NCBI GenBank assembly: GCA_949358305.1
Contig: OX442314.1
Location: 28,009,118 to 28,073,117 of the forward strand
Direction: 5' to 3'
DNA: 64,000 nt
DNA from: Strigamia acuminata
Lineage: Eukaryota; Arthropoda; Chilopoda; Geophilomorpha; Linotaeniidae
The notes under the pieces are model-generated. The model ran no database searches. It worked only from the letters and a program-made list of their open reading frames with translations, and was not told where the DNA came from. Shown in pieces: positions 9,698 through 19,200 of the stretch (the first letter of the stretch is position 1; each line of letters starts with the position of its first letter). A program made the translations under genes and the position numbers.

Positions 9698-12600
9698 ATG
9701 GACTAAAAGTCACTGCTCTGATGGACACTGGGGCAACCCATAGATACATCAGTGGTGGTATGCTTAAAAAGCTAGATCTTCTACGTTTTATGACTCCATT
9801 TTTAACAAACAGAGTTGTATACACTGGGGACAGACCTACACGTCCAATTGGGACCATCACAATGCCACTTAAGTGGCAAGGTGGCAAACTCCCTGTAACA
9901 TTTACTGTTCTTCCATCAGCTTCAGAATTCATCCTGTTAGGCTGCTCTTGGATAATGGAAAATAGGATTGTTATCAATCTAACACAGAGGGAATATTTCC
10001 ACCTTGATTTCCCGCATGAAACGTTTCCTTTCGACGACCCACCATCGCCGGAAGAAATGGGAAATGCAATAATGGATAAATGGGATGCATTGGTTACAGA
10101 ATCAAAAAATCCCTCTGTCTCCTCAGCCGAATTAAGTGAGAAACTTTTAGCTCGAAGCAATTTGTCAGCAAAACAGAGATTTCAAATCTCACAACTTGTG
10201 AATAAACACAGACATGTGTTTAGTGACAAAGCTGGTTGCCACCCCACGTTGGAACATCCAATTCCAACTGGAGATGCACCTCCATTTAAATGCAAAGATA
10301 GACCAATGAATCCCAAAAAAGCTGAGATTTATCGGGAATTGGTTGCCGAATTGCTTAGAGATGGTTGGGCTGAACCTTGCGAAGGAAGTTACAAGAACCC
10401 TCCAGTTATTGTGGCTAAAAAAGATGGCGGTTACCGCCTTTGTATTGATTTTCGTTGGCTGAATAAAATCACAATTAAGGACGTCTACCAGATGCCCTCA
10501 ATTTCCATGATTTTGGCCTGTTTAGGTGGAAAAAAGTTCTTTTCTACTTTGGATTTGACTAAAGGTTATTACCAAATAAAGTTGAAGCCAAGTGATAAAA
10601 GGAAGACTGCTTTCTCCACTTCTGATGGGACGTACCAGTTCACCCGTATGCCTTTCGGTCTGTGCAATGCACCCAGTGCGTTCCAAAGAATGATGGACCA
10701 AGTGCTTGGAAAAGCTCAACACAAGTGGGCTCTCGCATATCTTGATGATATCATCATTTTCAGCGACTCATTTGAAGAACATCTTCAACATCTTGATGAC
10801 ATTTTGTCAAAATTAGATGCAAACAGGCTAACAGCTAGTCCATCAAAGTCATTTCTCTGCCCAGAGGAATTGAATTTTCTTGGATTCACAATGTCAAATG
10901 GGAATTATAGCCCAAACAATGACAAAGTGGAAGCTATCATAGATTATCCAACTCCTTCCAGTGTAAAGCAGCTACAACGCTTTATTGGAATGGTGGGTTT
11001 CTATGCCGCTTTGATTCCAAAACTGAGTATCACTCAAAAACCATTTTTCGCCCTCTTAAAAAAGGACGTCAAATGGCAGTGGTCCGAAGAATGCAATACT
11101 GCGTTCGAGTATTTGAAGAATCAACTTGCTGTAGGAATTATGCTGCCTCTGCCTGATTTTGCACGCAACTTTACCATCCACACGGATGCAAGTGGCGGCG
11201 GGCTCGGAGCTGTCCTGATGCAACTTGATGACCATGGTGCTTTAAGACCAGTGGCTTATGCCAGCAGAACTCTGCAAGGTGCTGAAAACAACTACAGCAC
11301 CACTGATTTGGAATGTTTAGCTGTGGTTTGGGCTGTTGATAAGTTCAAACCATACATTGAATATTCTGAATTCCAGGTTGAGACAGACCATCATGCTTTG
11401 AGATTTCTCATGACGATGGAAAATCCAGCCGGCAGACTGGCTAGGTGGGCAATGAAATTGCAAAACGAAAATTTCACCATCAAGTACAGAAAAGGCACCG
11501 ACAATCAAGTCGCAGATGCCCTGTCTAGAGTCTCCCTTGATAACGGCAATCCATTAGAAGGCAAAGCGACATTAGAAGAGGTTAGGGAGCCTGTTGCTCT
11601 GGCTTATCTCTCCAATGAAATTGACGACTCTATGAGTTTTGAAAACATTATTTCACAGCAACGTGCTGACAAACATCTTTCCAAATTAATCGAATGGTTA
11701 GAATTGGGTGATGACCAACCTCGTCCAGAACTCCCTAAGTTCTTGGAGGACAAACAGTACGACTGCACTCTCACGAGAAAAGGAATGCTTATCATTTATG
11801 CACCTTTTAAAACTGATTTCTTTGTAGAAGAAGAAGATTTGGGGACTGGATTTAAAATCTTTATCCCACCATCCCTTCAATTGACAGCACTTCAACTAAT
11901 TCATGATCATCCAATGGCTGGACATGGAGGAATTGAGGTGACTTTAGAACGATTGAAGAGAGTTTATTTTTGGCCTGGTATGCAAAAAGATGTAAAACAT
12001 CACGTAGCTAGCTGCGACCGCTGCCAGCGTTGTAAACCAATCCAAAGAAAGCCAAAAGGACTAATGATCCCAACTTCCCCAAAGATTGGTCGGTTTGAAA
12101 AGATAGGAATTGATTTAATAGGTCCACTTCCTAGAACATCAAATAGAAACAGATTCATTTTAGTCATAGTAGATTATGCCACAGGCTGGATGGAAGCCAC
12201 ACCGCTAAGATCTTCAAAAATGGTTGTAATTGCACCAATTTTGAAACGATTCTTTAGCAATCACGGGTGCCCTCGCTTCATGTTGAGCGACAATGGCCCT
12301 CAGTTCATTTCTGACGTTTATCAGACTCTGTGTGATGATGCGGGGGTTGTTCCACTAAAAACGACGCCTTATCATCCTCAGACAAACCTCACTGAACGTG
12401 TTAACAGAAATATTAAGATCATGCTTAGGATTTTTACTTTTGAGCACGATCATTGGGACAGATGCATTGATCAAATTAATTTTGCATTGCACTCTGCACC
12501 AAATGTGTCTACCGGTTTTACACCAGCAATGCTGACGTATGGCAAGGAAATACGACCTTTTTGGGACAGTCGAGATGTGTCTTACGACACCCCATTCGAC

Positions 12601-13236
12601 CCAGAAAGACCTTTTGACGCTGCCAGAATGCTAGTCGCTAGACACCAAACTCTGATTGCTGCAGCTCTTAAAAATAAGAGTCTGGCCCAAGCAAAACAGA
12701 AAGGATATTACGACCGACACCGCAGTGACGAGACGTTCGAGGTTGGAGATTTAGTTCTGCTAAAAACTCATCCCCTGTCCAATGCTGCTAATCGGTATGC
12801 TGCATCCCTCGAAGATCGCTTTGAAGGACCATATGTAATTACCAAAGTTTACAATTCAAATGTATATGTTTTAGCTAAACCAATAACTTTACAAGTTAAA
12901 GGCTCTTACAATATTGTACAATTGAGAAGGTTCATTCCTTCGGAAGAAAAGGCTCAGTGGCCTATTCAAGACAAGGATGATGAAGAAGTTCCTGAGAACC
13001 AACCTGCAAATACTGGAGCAGCAACAATCTTGCCACAACCAGTACGACCAGTGGATACGGATATCGCAATCAAATTGCCAACACCCGTAAAACCTTGGAG
13101 AAATCCAAAGAAGAACAGGAATTTGCCCCTGCCGAACATGGATTTGCAAAAACCCACGGCAGCATGGCCAAAACCGAATTTGAATTCAAAAAGACCTCAA
13201 AGGAATCACACAATACCAATACGATATCGTGATTGA
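9694..13236 (+). CDS. pol: Pol polyprotein of element B (PR-RT-RNaseH-IN)
   Basis: The frame is open from 9652 to TGA at 13234-13236; 9694 is a TTG, so no conventional start is claimed and expression by frameshifting is expected. Domains counted from 9694: aspartic protease with DTGA at about residue 11; reverse transcriptase with YLDD near 349; RNase H with HTDAS near 496; integrase with an HHCC zinc domain near 738-780 and catalytic D, D, E with SDNGPQF near 866. The last two acidic residues are separated by 34 residues. The C-terminal tail is Pro-rich and basic. All motifs are intact. RT copies the RNA to DNA and IN inserts it. Confidence 0.92.
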   Translation: MNGLKVTALMDTGATHRYISGGMLKKLDLLRFMTPFLTNRVVYTGDRPTRPIGTITMPLKWQGGKLPVTFTVLPSASEFILLGCSWIMENRIVINLTQREYFHLDFPHETFPFDDPPSPEEMGNAIMDKWDALVTESKNPSVSSAELSEKLLARSNLSAKQRFQISQLVNKHRHVFSDKAGCHPTLEHPIPTGDAPPFKCKDRPMNPKKAEIYRELVAELLRDGWAEPCEGSYKNPPVIVAKKDGGYRLCIDFRWLNKITIKDVYQMPSISMILACLGGKKFFSTLDLTKGYYQIKLKPSDKRKTAFSTSDGTYQFTRMPFGLCNAPSAFQRMMDQVLGKAQHKWALAYLDDIIIFSDSFEEHLQHLDDILSKLDANRLTASPSKSFLCPEELNFLGFTMSNGNYSPNNDKVEAIIDYPTPSSVKQLQRFIGMVGFYAALIPKLSITQKPFFALLKKDVKWQWSEECNTAFEYLKNQLAVGIMLPLPDFARNFTIHTDASGGGLGAVLMQLDDHGALRPVAYASRTLQGAENNYSTTDLECLAVVWAVDKFKPYIEYSEFQVETDHHALRFLMTMENPAGRLARWAMKLQNENFTIKYRKGTDNQVADALSRVSLDNGNPLEGKATLEEVREPVALAYLSNEIDDSMSFENIISQQRADKHLSKLIEWLELGDDQPRPELPKFLEDKQYDCTLTRKGMLIIYAPFKTDFFVEEEDLGTGFKIFIPPSLQLTALQLIHDHPMAGHGGIEVTLERLKRVYFWPGMQKDVKHHVASCDRCQRCKPIQRKPKGLMIPTSPKIGRFEKIGIDLIGPLPRTSNRNRFILVIVDYATGWMEATPLRSSKMVVIAPILKRFFSNHGCPRFMLSDNGPQFISDVYQTLCDDAGVVPLKTTPYHPQTNLTERVNRNIKIMLRIFTFEHDHWDRCIDQINFALHSAPNVSTGFTPAMLTYGKEIRPFWDSRDVSYDTPFDPERPFDAARMLVARHQTLIAAALKNKSLAQAKQKGYYDRHRSDETFEVGDLVLLKTHPLSNAANRYAASLEDRFEGPYVITKVYNSNVYVLAKPITLQVKGSYNIVQLRRFIPSEEKAQWPIQDKDDEEVPENQPANTGAATILPQPVRPVDTDIAIKLPTPVKPWRNPKKNRNLPLPNMDLQKPTAAWPKPNLNSKRPQRNHTIPIRYRD

Positions 13237-13440
13237 CCACTAGGGGGAACACCTTCGAATTCAAAAATCTGTTCGACCAATCACGAAACGATTACATAGC
13301 GTCTGCGGCCCTTGTGCGACGCACCCAAAACGTTTTTTTATAATACTTAACAAAGAAATCTGCACGAATTCATCATTCTCGCAGCGACAGGCAACTAGCA
13401 AGTTACTTTCCATTCTTTCTCGACTTCAAAACTATTCGAA
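13237..13440 (+). other. Spacer between pol and ORF3 of element B
   Basis: These 204 untranslated bases hold no promoter-like box and no strong splice acceptor directly before the ORF3 ATG. Confidence 0.5.
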
Positions 13441-14604
13441 ATGGATAAATATCCAAAAGGAACCCGCACGAAATGTCCAGTATGCTTAGGAAAGAGATTC
13501 ACGCGACACGAAAATTGCGCTTTTACGCAATGTGGGAATTGCCTGGGGAAAGGCCACGTGGACGAAAACCATCAACTGGAACGCTTTTTCGAAATCAACA
13601 TGACCGTCCCCGGTGTGCCGATCTCAGACAAAAAACAAGAGATTAGTTGGATGCACGTACGTACACGCGCCGAACGAGACGCAGCTGAGAAGGCATTTTA
13701 TGCCAAATCGGTCGCGTCAACTTCCACCAGACCGAACCCGAAGACTGTCCGATCGTCAAAAGAATTAACGACAAAGACGTCAACGAAAAAAATCGCTCAA
13801 TCATCGGAGAAAACGACCAACATGAACCAAATGTCTCGTAAATCGACAAAGAGTTCGAAGCCGTTTGTGAAAAAGATGACTGAACCGAAGGAATCGAATG
13901 GCAATAATTTGCCAAAAGCTGCGCCCGCCAAAACGGCGACTGCAGCCAGATCTGAAATCTCCCCAGCTCTCGTAAAAATAAGAGAGACGCTTCGTGGCCA
14001 AAATCCAACCTGGTCGAAAGACAAGGTGGTGACGATAGCAAAGGAGAAGCTAAAGTGGCAGAAAGTTGCGGATTATAAATTGGAACGAAGACTTCGCGCC
14101 GCTCTTGCCGCAGTTGAACGACCCGCGTGCTCGAACTCATCGGAAAAATCGCCGACGGAATTAGAATCGACCTGGAAATTGAAATTTCCTACAACTTCAC
14201 TGCCACACACAATCACGTCGGGTGAAGTAATCGAAATGACAGAATCTGTCGAAACCCCGGCGGTCGTGATGCCACCACTTTTCGGCGAACGACCGACAAA
14301 CTTGACCTTCCAAGTGAGTCCGATTAATGACTCCAAGGAGGTCGCCGTCGAGGATATGACTAATACGCTCGGCGCCATGGAAATCGAGCCGTCCGAACCA
14401 GCTCAGCCAATGATCGGGGAACCGCGAACGTCTCCTCCGCCCCTTCCGCCGCAAACGAAAACAGAAAAGAAAACCAGATCCGCCGCAAAGAAGGAAAAGA
14501 AAGTTCGACGAAACTTGGCGAAAGAACTGCCACACGTCGAAGAAGACAAACGCGAGGACGACGAAGATTTACCGCCAACGCCCGGAAAATCGCTGGAATC
14601 GTAA
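13441..14604 (+). CDS. Third ORF of element B, Cys/His-cluster protein of unknown function
   Basis: The ATG-initiated frame of 387 codons lies wholly between pol and the 3' LTR, on the same strand. The N-terminus has C-X2-C at CPVC, then HENC, then C-X2-C-X4-H (CGNCLGKGH) and a further His, which could bind one or two zinc ions. The middle is basic and Ser/Thr/Lys-rich; a compact segment near residues 175-225 (ALVKIRETLRGQNPTWSKDK) looks helical. The C-terminus is acidic and Pro-rich with basic runs. There is no signal peptide or membrane helix, so it is not an envelope protein. The family is not recognised. The intact frame of this length in an element with 99.5% identical LTRs suggests it is functional. 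Confidence 0.75.
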   Translation: MDKYPKGTRTKCPVCLGKRFTRHENCAFTQCGNCLGKGHVDENHQLERFFEINMTVPGVPISDKKQEISWMHVRTRAERDAAEKAFYAKSVASTSTRPNPKTVRSSKELTTKTSTKKIAQSSEKTTNMNQMSRKSTKSSKPFVKKMTEPKESNGNNLPKAAPAKTATAARSEISPALVKIRETLRGQNPTWSKDKVVTIAKEKLKWQKVADYKLERRLRAALAAVERPACSNSSEKSPTELESTWKLKFPTTSLPHTITSGEVIEMTESVETPAVVMPPLFGERPTNLTFQVSPINDSKEVAVEDMTNTLGAMEIEPSEPAQPMIGEPRTSPPPLPPQTKTEKKTRSAAKKEKKVRRNLAKELPHVEEDKREDDEDLPPTPGKSLES

Positions 14605-15112
14605 AAGTTCGAAGAAGAATTGGCCAGGTTTTGTTCGAAAAAACCTTTATAGTGCCAGAAATCGATTGTTGTTTACATTTTTTAAGTGTTTTTTCAATCT
14701 TAAATAGCATTTAGTAGTAATAGTCCTAACTTTTATTAGAATCTAAGTATTTAAAAGTATTTTTACTTACCATTTAATATTAAAATTGCTTAAATAATTA
14801 CAAAAATCGTTAAAATTTAAAAATTCAAGTGTTTTATTCATGTTACAAGTGTTGTACAAATTTATTTTTCATAGTATCAAATTGTAGTATTCTCTTCATC
14901 CTGGGGGTAAGTGTGCGTTGTTTTTATCGGTGTTATTTCCCATTGTTACCCACTGGTGATCCGCGCTCTAGCTGTATCAGCTCATCCGCATTAAGGTCAT
15001 CTGTTTATCTGTAAAAAAGAAAAGTAATGATTAGTTTATAATTAGAAATTAACTTTCAAACAACCACTTTCGTGATTGTGTTGAGGTACCCCTCTCAGTA
15101 CTTACCTTTTTT
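14605..15112 (+). other. AT-rich untranslated 3' region of element B
   Basis: No coding signal was seen between the end of ORF3 and the polypurine tract; the stretch is T/A-rich. Confidence 0.6.
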
Positions 15113-15124
15113 AGGGGGGGGAGA
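15113..15124 (+). promoter_or_regulatory. Polypurine tract of element B
   Basis: AGGGGGGGGAGA lies immediately before the TG of the 3' LTR, as expected for the plus-strand primer. Confidence 0.85.
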
Positions 15125-15747
15125 TGTGACCGGCTGCCCGATCAGTCCGTTCACTTACCTGCAACACACGGCGCTTCCACGGCTCTCGCGCACCTCGTGT
15201 GTTTCTCGCGCGCACCTGACGCGGTCCCCCGCGCCAGGTGGAGCTGATGGTCGTTGGCTCCGCCAATTGGGAACCGGAAGTGCCCTTCCGGAAGTGGTCG
15301 GCCCCGCAGAAGGCCCAGAGAGTTCTCTTGCAACCAGCGTGGCGAACGGTCGCTTCCACGATCGCTCTTCCACACTGGAAACCATGACGAATCCGATTGG
15401 TTTGGCGACTCTGTCGCCCACCGGGACTTGATAGTCCGTGTTCCCCGCGCCCGTCCTGCGTTCTCCGTGAACGCAGCGACGACGCGGCCGAACAGTATTC
15501 AGACCACGCGTGTCATTCGGCCAATGGCCGCCGTGCCACGCGGTCTTGTTAGGGATGGCTGTTCCTCAGCCATCGCATTGGGAAATGCACTGTAGAGACA
15601 CCACATCATACCCCTAGACATAATAAAGCTTACCTTAAACTAAACTTGTGTCTCTTGTGTATTTCGGAAGTGTATTTTATCGTGTGTGTTGTGTCCAGCG
15701 TCCCGTGGCTCTCCCCCGACCACGTGGCGTCCGTCCAAACACTCACA
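15125..15747 (+). repeat. 3' LTR of element B (623 bp)
   Basis: It is the same length as the 5' LTR with three substitutions, has TG...CA termini, and is followed by the ACAA target duplication (15748-15751). Confidence 0.95.
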
Positions 15748-16241
15748 ACAAAATAAAGATTAAACCGTGGAAAATAAAATATCACATTTTCAGTGACATT
15801 TTTGTGACATTTCGATCAGGATTTGTCCTTTTTTATCACAAGGTGGGAATTCTATGTAAAGAAAACACACGTGCCAATTATTTTAATTACGATAATTATC
15901 TTACTATCGAATCTAACAGCAAAATAGATTTTACACTTCGATCTTAATCTCCGACTGTGACAACATGTTTAGCATGTGTTTATCGAATGTCAATACAATA
16001 AACGGTAATTAAATCGTCAAGGCAACGATTTCAACAACTAACAACAATCCAACAAAAATTGACAGTCTAAGGCAGTCATTCAATCTTGTAGTCATGCTCT
16101 CATACTAATGAAAAGTGAGTATAAATCTGATGTCAGACGAAGACCATTGTATCAATTCGGTTGCATTAAGAGTGCAGTATCAGTTTGATCGTGTCTAAGC
16201 AAAAACAGAAACTAAGAACAGTAGGATTGATTTTTTGTAAG
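15748..16241 (+). promoter_or_regulatory. Upstream region of IR-1
   Basis: The host sequence between element B and the IR-1 start is partly alignable with the 400 bp upstream of IR-B. TATAAAT at 16120-16126 is about 120 bp before the ATG and is the only promoter-like box seen. Confidence 0.4.
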
Positions 16242-19200
16242 ATGAACACTCTAAGAATATTTTTCTTTTATTTATTATCTGGATGCATAAACATTTCAAA
16301 AAGCAATCGCTCGGCAGGTATGATTTACTTCACAATTCTGAATTGTTAATAGCAGCAAATTAAAGCAGACATAATTTTTATCTTTTCTTTAAGCACTGGA
16401 AAATTACGTTTCAGAAAGATTTTCCTTTTCTGACTGTAATAATCAACTCAGTTTTCAATTATCTAATATTCTACAAATGACGAATTCAACACAAATACTC
16501 ATCATTTATCAGGATGATTATTGTTGTTAAATCACACATTTAATTCTTTCTTATAATTCTAAAAACATTTTTTAATTTCAGTACCAAACTGTTTGTCGAA
16601 ATTGATTCATTTCGATTGGATTGGAAAAATTCAAATATCGGCACGACGATTCAGTAATACATCGCTAGATTTGAATTATACTCCTTTTCAAATGATATTG
16701 ATTTGGACAGAAAATTTTGAGCAGGTAACATGATCTAATCATGCCCTTAGATTGACGAGAAATTGGTCAAGAGGCCCCTAGAGTGTTTCAGTTATCCATC
16801 TGTTAGATATTAAAAGTAACGCCAGCCTGTAGACACAACGCCTGTTGATCTAATTGTACCGGGTGGCCCAAATCAAACCGCCAAAACAACACAAGGAAAG
16901 TCACTAAGGGCATCTCAAAACATGTATACATATGTATAATATACTCTAACCAACTACAAGTTGGTCCTTTCTCCCATTGGACGAGCCGCATTACTCCTAC
17001 TATACTGCGAGGGGTGCGACAATCAGAATCTGCTTGTCAGAGATTCGAATCTTCTTTGGGATTCGAAAGATTCGGATGGGATTCGGAAAGATTCGGAAAG
17101 ATTCGGGGGATTTGGCTGGGATTCGGGGGGATTCGGATAGATTCGGGGGTTTCGGGGGGATTCGAATGAGATTCGGGGAGATTCGGATGGGATTCGGTGG
17201 GATTCGGCGGGATTCGGATGGGATTCAGAAAGATTCATATAATTTTTTTCAAATAAATTTAGTGAAGTGGGAATGTTTTTTCATTTTAATTTTAACTCTT
17301 AGTGAAATGTGGTAAAATACGAGGTAAAATAGCACGCAATCAAATGCAATGATGAATTCCGGGCTCGATTCCGGGATTAATTTGAAGTTCGCGCTAAATC
17401 ATAAATGCGCATGCGCAGATACCGCGCAGCGAGGTGCGCAGGTATAATTTCTTCCGATGATGATTTTACGGACAATTTCAAGGACAATTTCAAGGAAGTT
17501 TCTTGTAAAAATATTATTACATTTTTTAATCATAAATTTTGTTTTTATTTTTCTCGATTTGTATACAACTTAAAGTTTCGAGATTCGAAGATTCGGTGGG
17601 ATTCGGAAAGATTCGGGTGGAATTCGGAAAGATTCGGGTGGGATTCGGAAAGATTCGGGCGGGATTCGGAAGCCATTGTCAGAGATTCGGTCGAATGTCG
17701 CTCCCCTCGCTATACTGCCACCAGGAAAAGTATATTTTTTATTTTTTTATTTTTTGGATTATTCTAATGATTAAAATGATGAAATTTTATCTGTATTTTA
17801 TAATGAATGATTTTTTCCATTCATAGAATTAAGTTTTATTTTGTTTTTAATTCAATATACATGTGTGTTTAGTTTATTGGTTGCTTCGTCAAGAAAGCAA
17901 ACAATTTTTGAATTTTTTTTTTCGATTACAATGTCTGTACATCTCGTGCAATTCTGGTGGTTCGGTCTACTTTTTTGTGCCACTACGCAAGTGAAATGGC
18001 TCGCCCAATGAGAGAAAGGACCAACTTGTAGTTGGTTAGACTACAGTTCAATTAAATATATCTTTATTATTTTAGTTGTCGGCAGTGCTGTTTTCCTGCT
18101 CTTTTGTTTGGTGTTTAGTTTTTGACGATCCGAGCTTTCGTTCTCGAGATATTTGCACTTTTAATCAATTTTTGTGCCAATTCACCAAGTTTGATTGTAC
18201 TAGTGATTCCTTAATTTCAGATTTTGTTGTACTTTTGTGGATTTCTACAGCGGTACGGGGGTGCTGGTACAGGCACAGTGTACTTTTCAAAAAATACCTC
18301 GTCTCGTGATAGTGGTACGACTGTACCTGTATCCCATTTTTGGTACCATAAGACTTTACTTTAGCAAAAACTCAAAAAATGTAGTAAAATGTCACAAAAT
18401 TTAGCGAAATCTTGGAAAATCTTGGAAAATCTTGGAAAATCTCGCAAAATCTTTGAAAATCTCGCCAAATCTTGAAAACTCTCGCCACATCTTGGGAAAT
18501 TTCGCGCGATCTCATACTGGTACATCTAAAAATATCCACAAAAATACTGCGGTACTTTTGTGGATTTCTTCAGCGGAACCGGGGCTGGTACAAGTACAGT
18601 GTACTCTTCTTTAGCAAAAACTCCAAAAATGTAGCAAAATCTCACAAAATCTAGCAAAATGTCACAAAATCTTGGAAAATCTCGCCCGATCTCATACTGG
18701 TATATCTGAAGATATCCACAAAAGTACTGCTGAATTACCATAATATCTAAAATTTAGGAATGACTAGTACCATGACCATCTAATTTGGCGAATTGGGACA
18801 AAAATTGATTAAAATTGCAAATCTTCAAAACTAAAGCTCGGATCGTCAAAACTAATCATCAAACGAAAGAACGGAAATAACTGCAACACAAACATTAATG
18901 AAACAACTCTGCTCACAACTAATCAGCAATATATATTTAATTGAACAATGTATAAATTATTTTTAGACACCGTGTATTGTCAGGCAGGCTTTATTTGGGC
19001 TACCCGGAACCATTTGTTGGTCATTTTAAATTTTAGTATTATAAAGAATAACTACATTTAAAATTAAATCTGAATTCCAGCTTGGCCATTACACTGGCAT
19101 GCCAGTTGAAAACAAAATTGTTGTATTTGTGACCAACGAAACTCTAAAAACTGGAAATCTTAAAAGTGATCAAGATCTGCACTTATTTCAGGATCTCATC

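Larger units (their letters stand above)
4945..15747 (+). mobile_element. Complete LTR retrotransposon B (Ty3/gypsy type, 10.8 kb)
   Basis: The element has two 623-bp LTRs (4945-5567 and 15125-15747) with 3 differences, a 4-bp target duplication ACAA (4941-4944 and 15748-15751), a PBS after the 5' LTR and a polypurine tract before the 3' LTR. The interior carries gag, a -1 frameshift signal, pol in the order PR-RT-RNaseH-IN (the Ty3/gypsy order), and a third ORF. The leader is unusually long (2.3 kb). It inserted between IR-D and IR-1. High LTR identity points to a recent insertion, although gag-pol needs two frame changes besides the programmed one. Confidence 0.95.
16945..18040. mobile_element. 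Nested non-autonomous element carrying a GATTCGG minisatellite
   Basis: TCTAACCAACTACAAGTTGG at 16945 and its complement ending at 18040 form imperfect terminal inverted repeats of about 45 bp. It interrupts the left arm of the surrounding foldback element. No transposase is seen; the target duplication is unclear. Confidence 0.6.
16859..19007. mobile_element. Foldback-type DNA element in IR-1 intron 3
   Basis: The left end CCGGGTGGCCCAAAT and right end ATTTGGGCTACCCGG are inverted repeats, and the internal sequence matches both arms of the element at 25217-26070. A second element (16945-18040) and minisatellites sit inside. IR-B lacks it at the same intron position, so it postdates their split or was lost there. 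Confidence 0.7.

Noticed and set aside
13441-14604. ORF3 of element B as an envelope gene
   Set aside because: No signal peptide, no furin-like site and no membrane helix; the N-terminus is a Cys/His cluster.
16977-17826. ORFs with Phe/Gly/Ile/Arg or Pro/Ser/Glu periodicity
   Set aside because: They are translations of the GATTCGG minisatellite.
18390-18510. Regular short repeats considered as a CRISPR-like array
   Set aside because: Units are adjacent without unique spacers, degenerate, and lie in a eukaryotic transposon.
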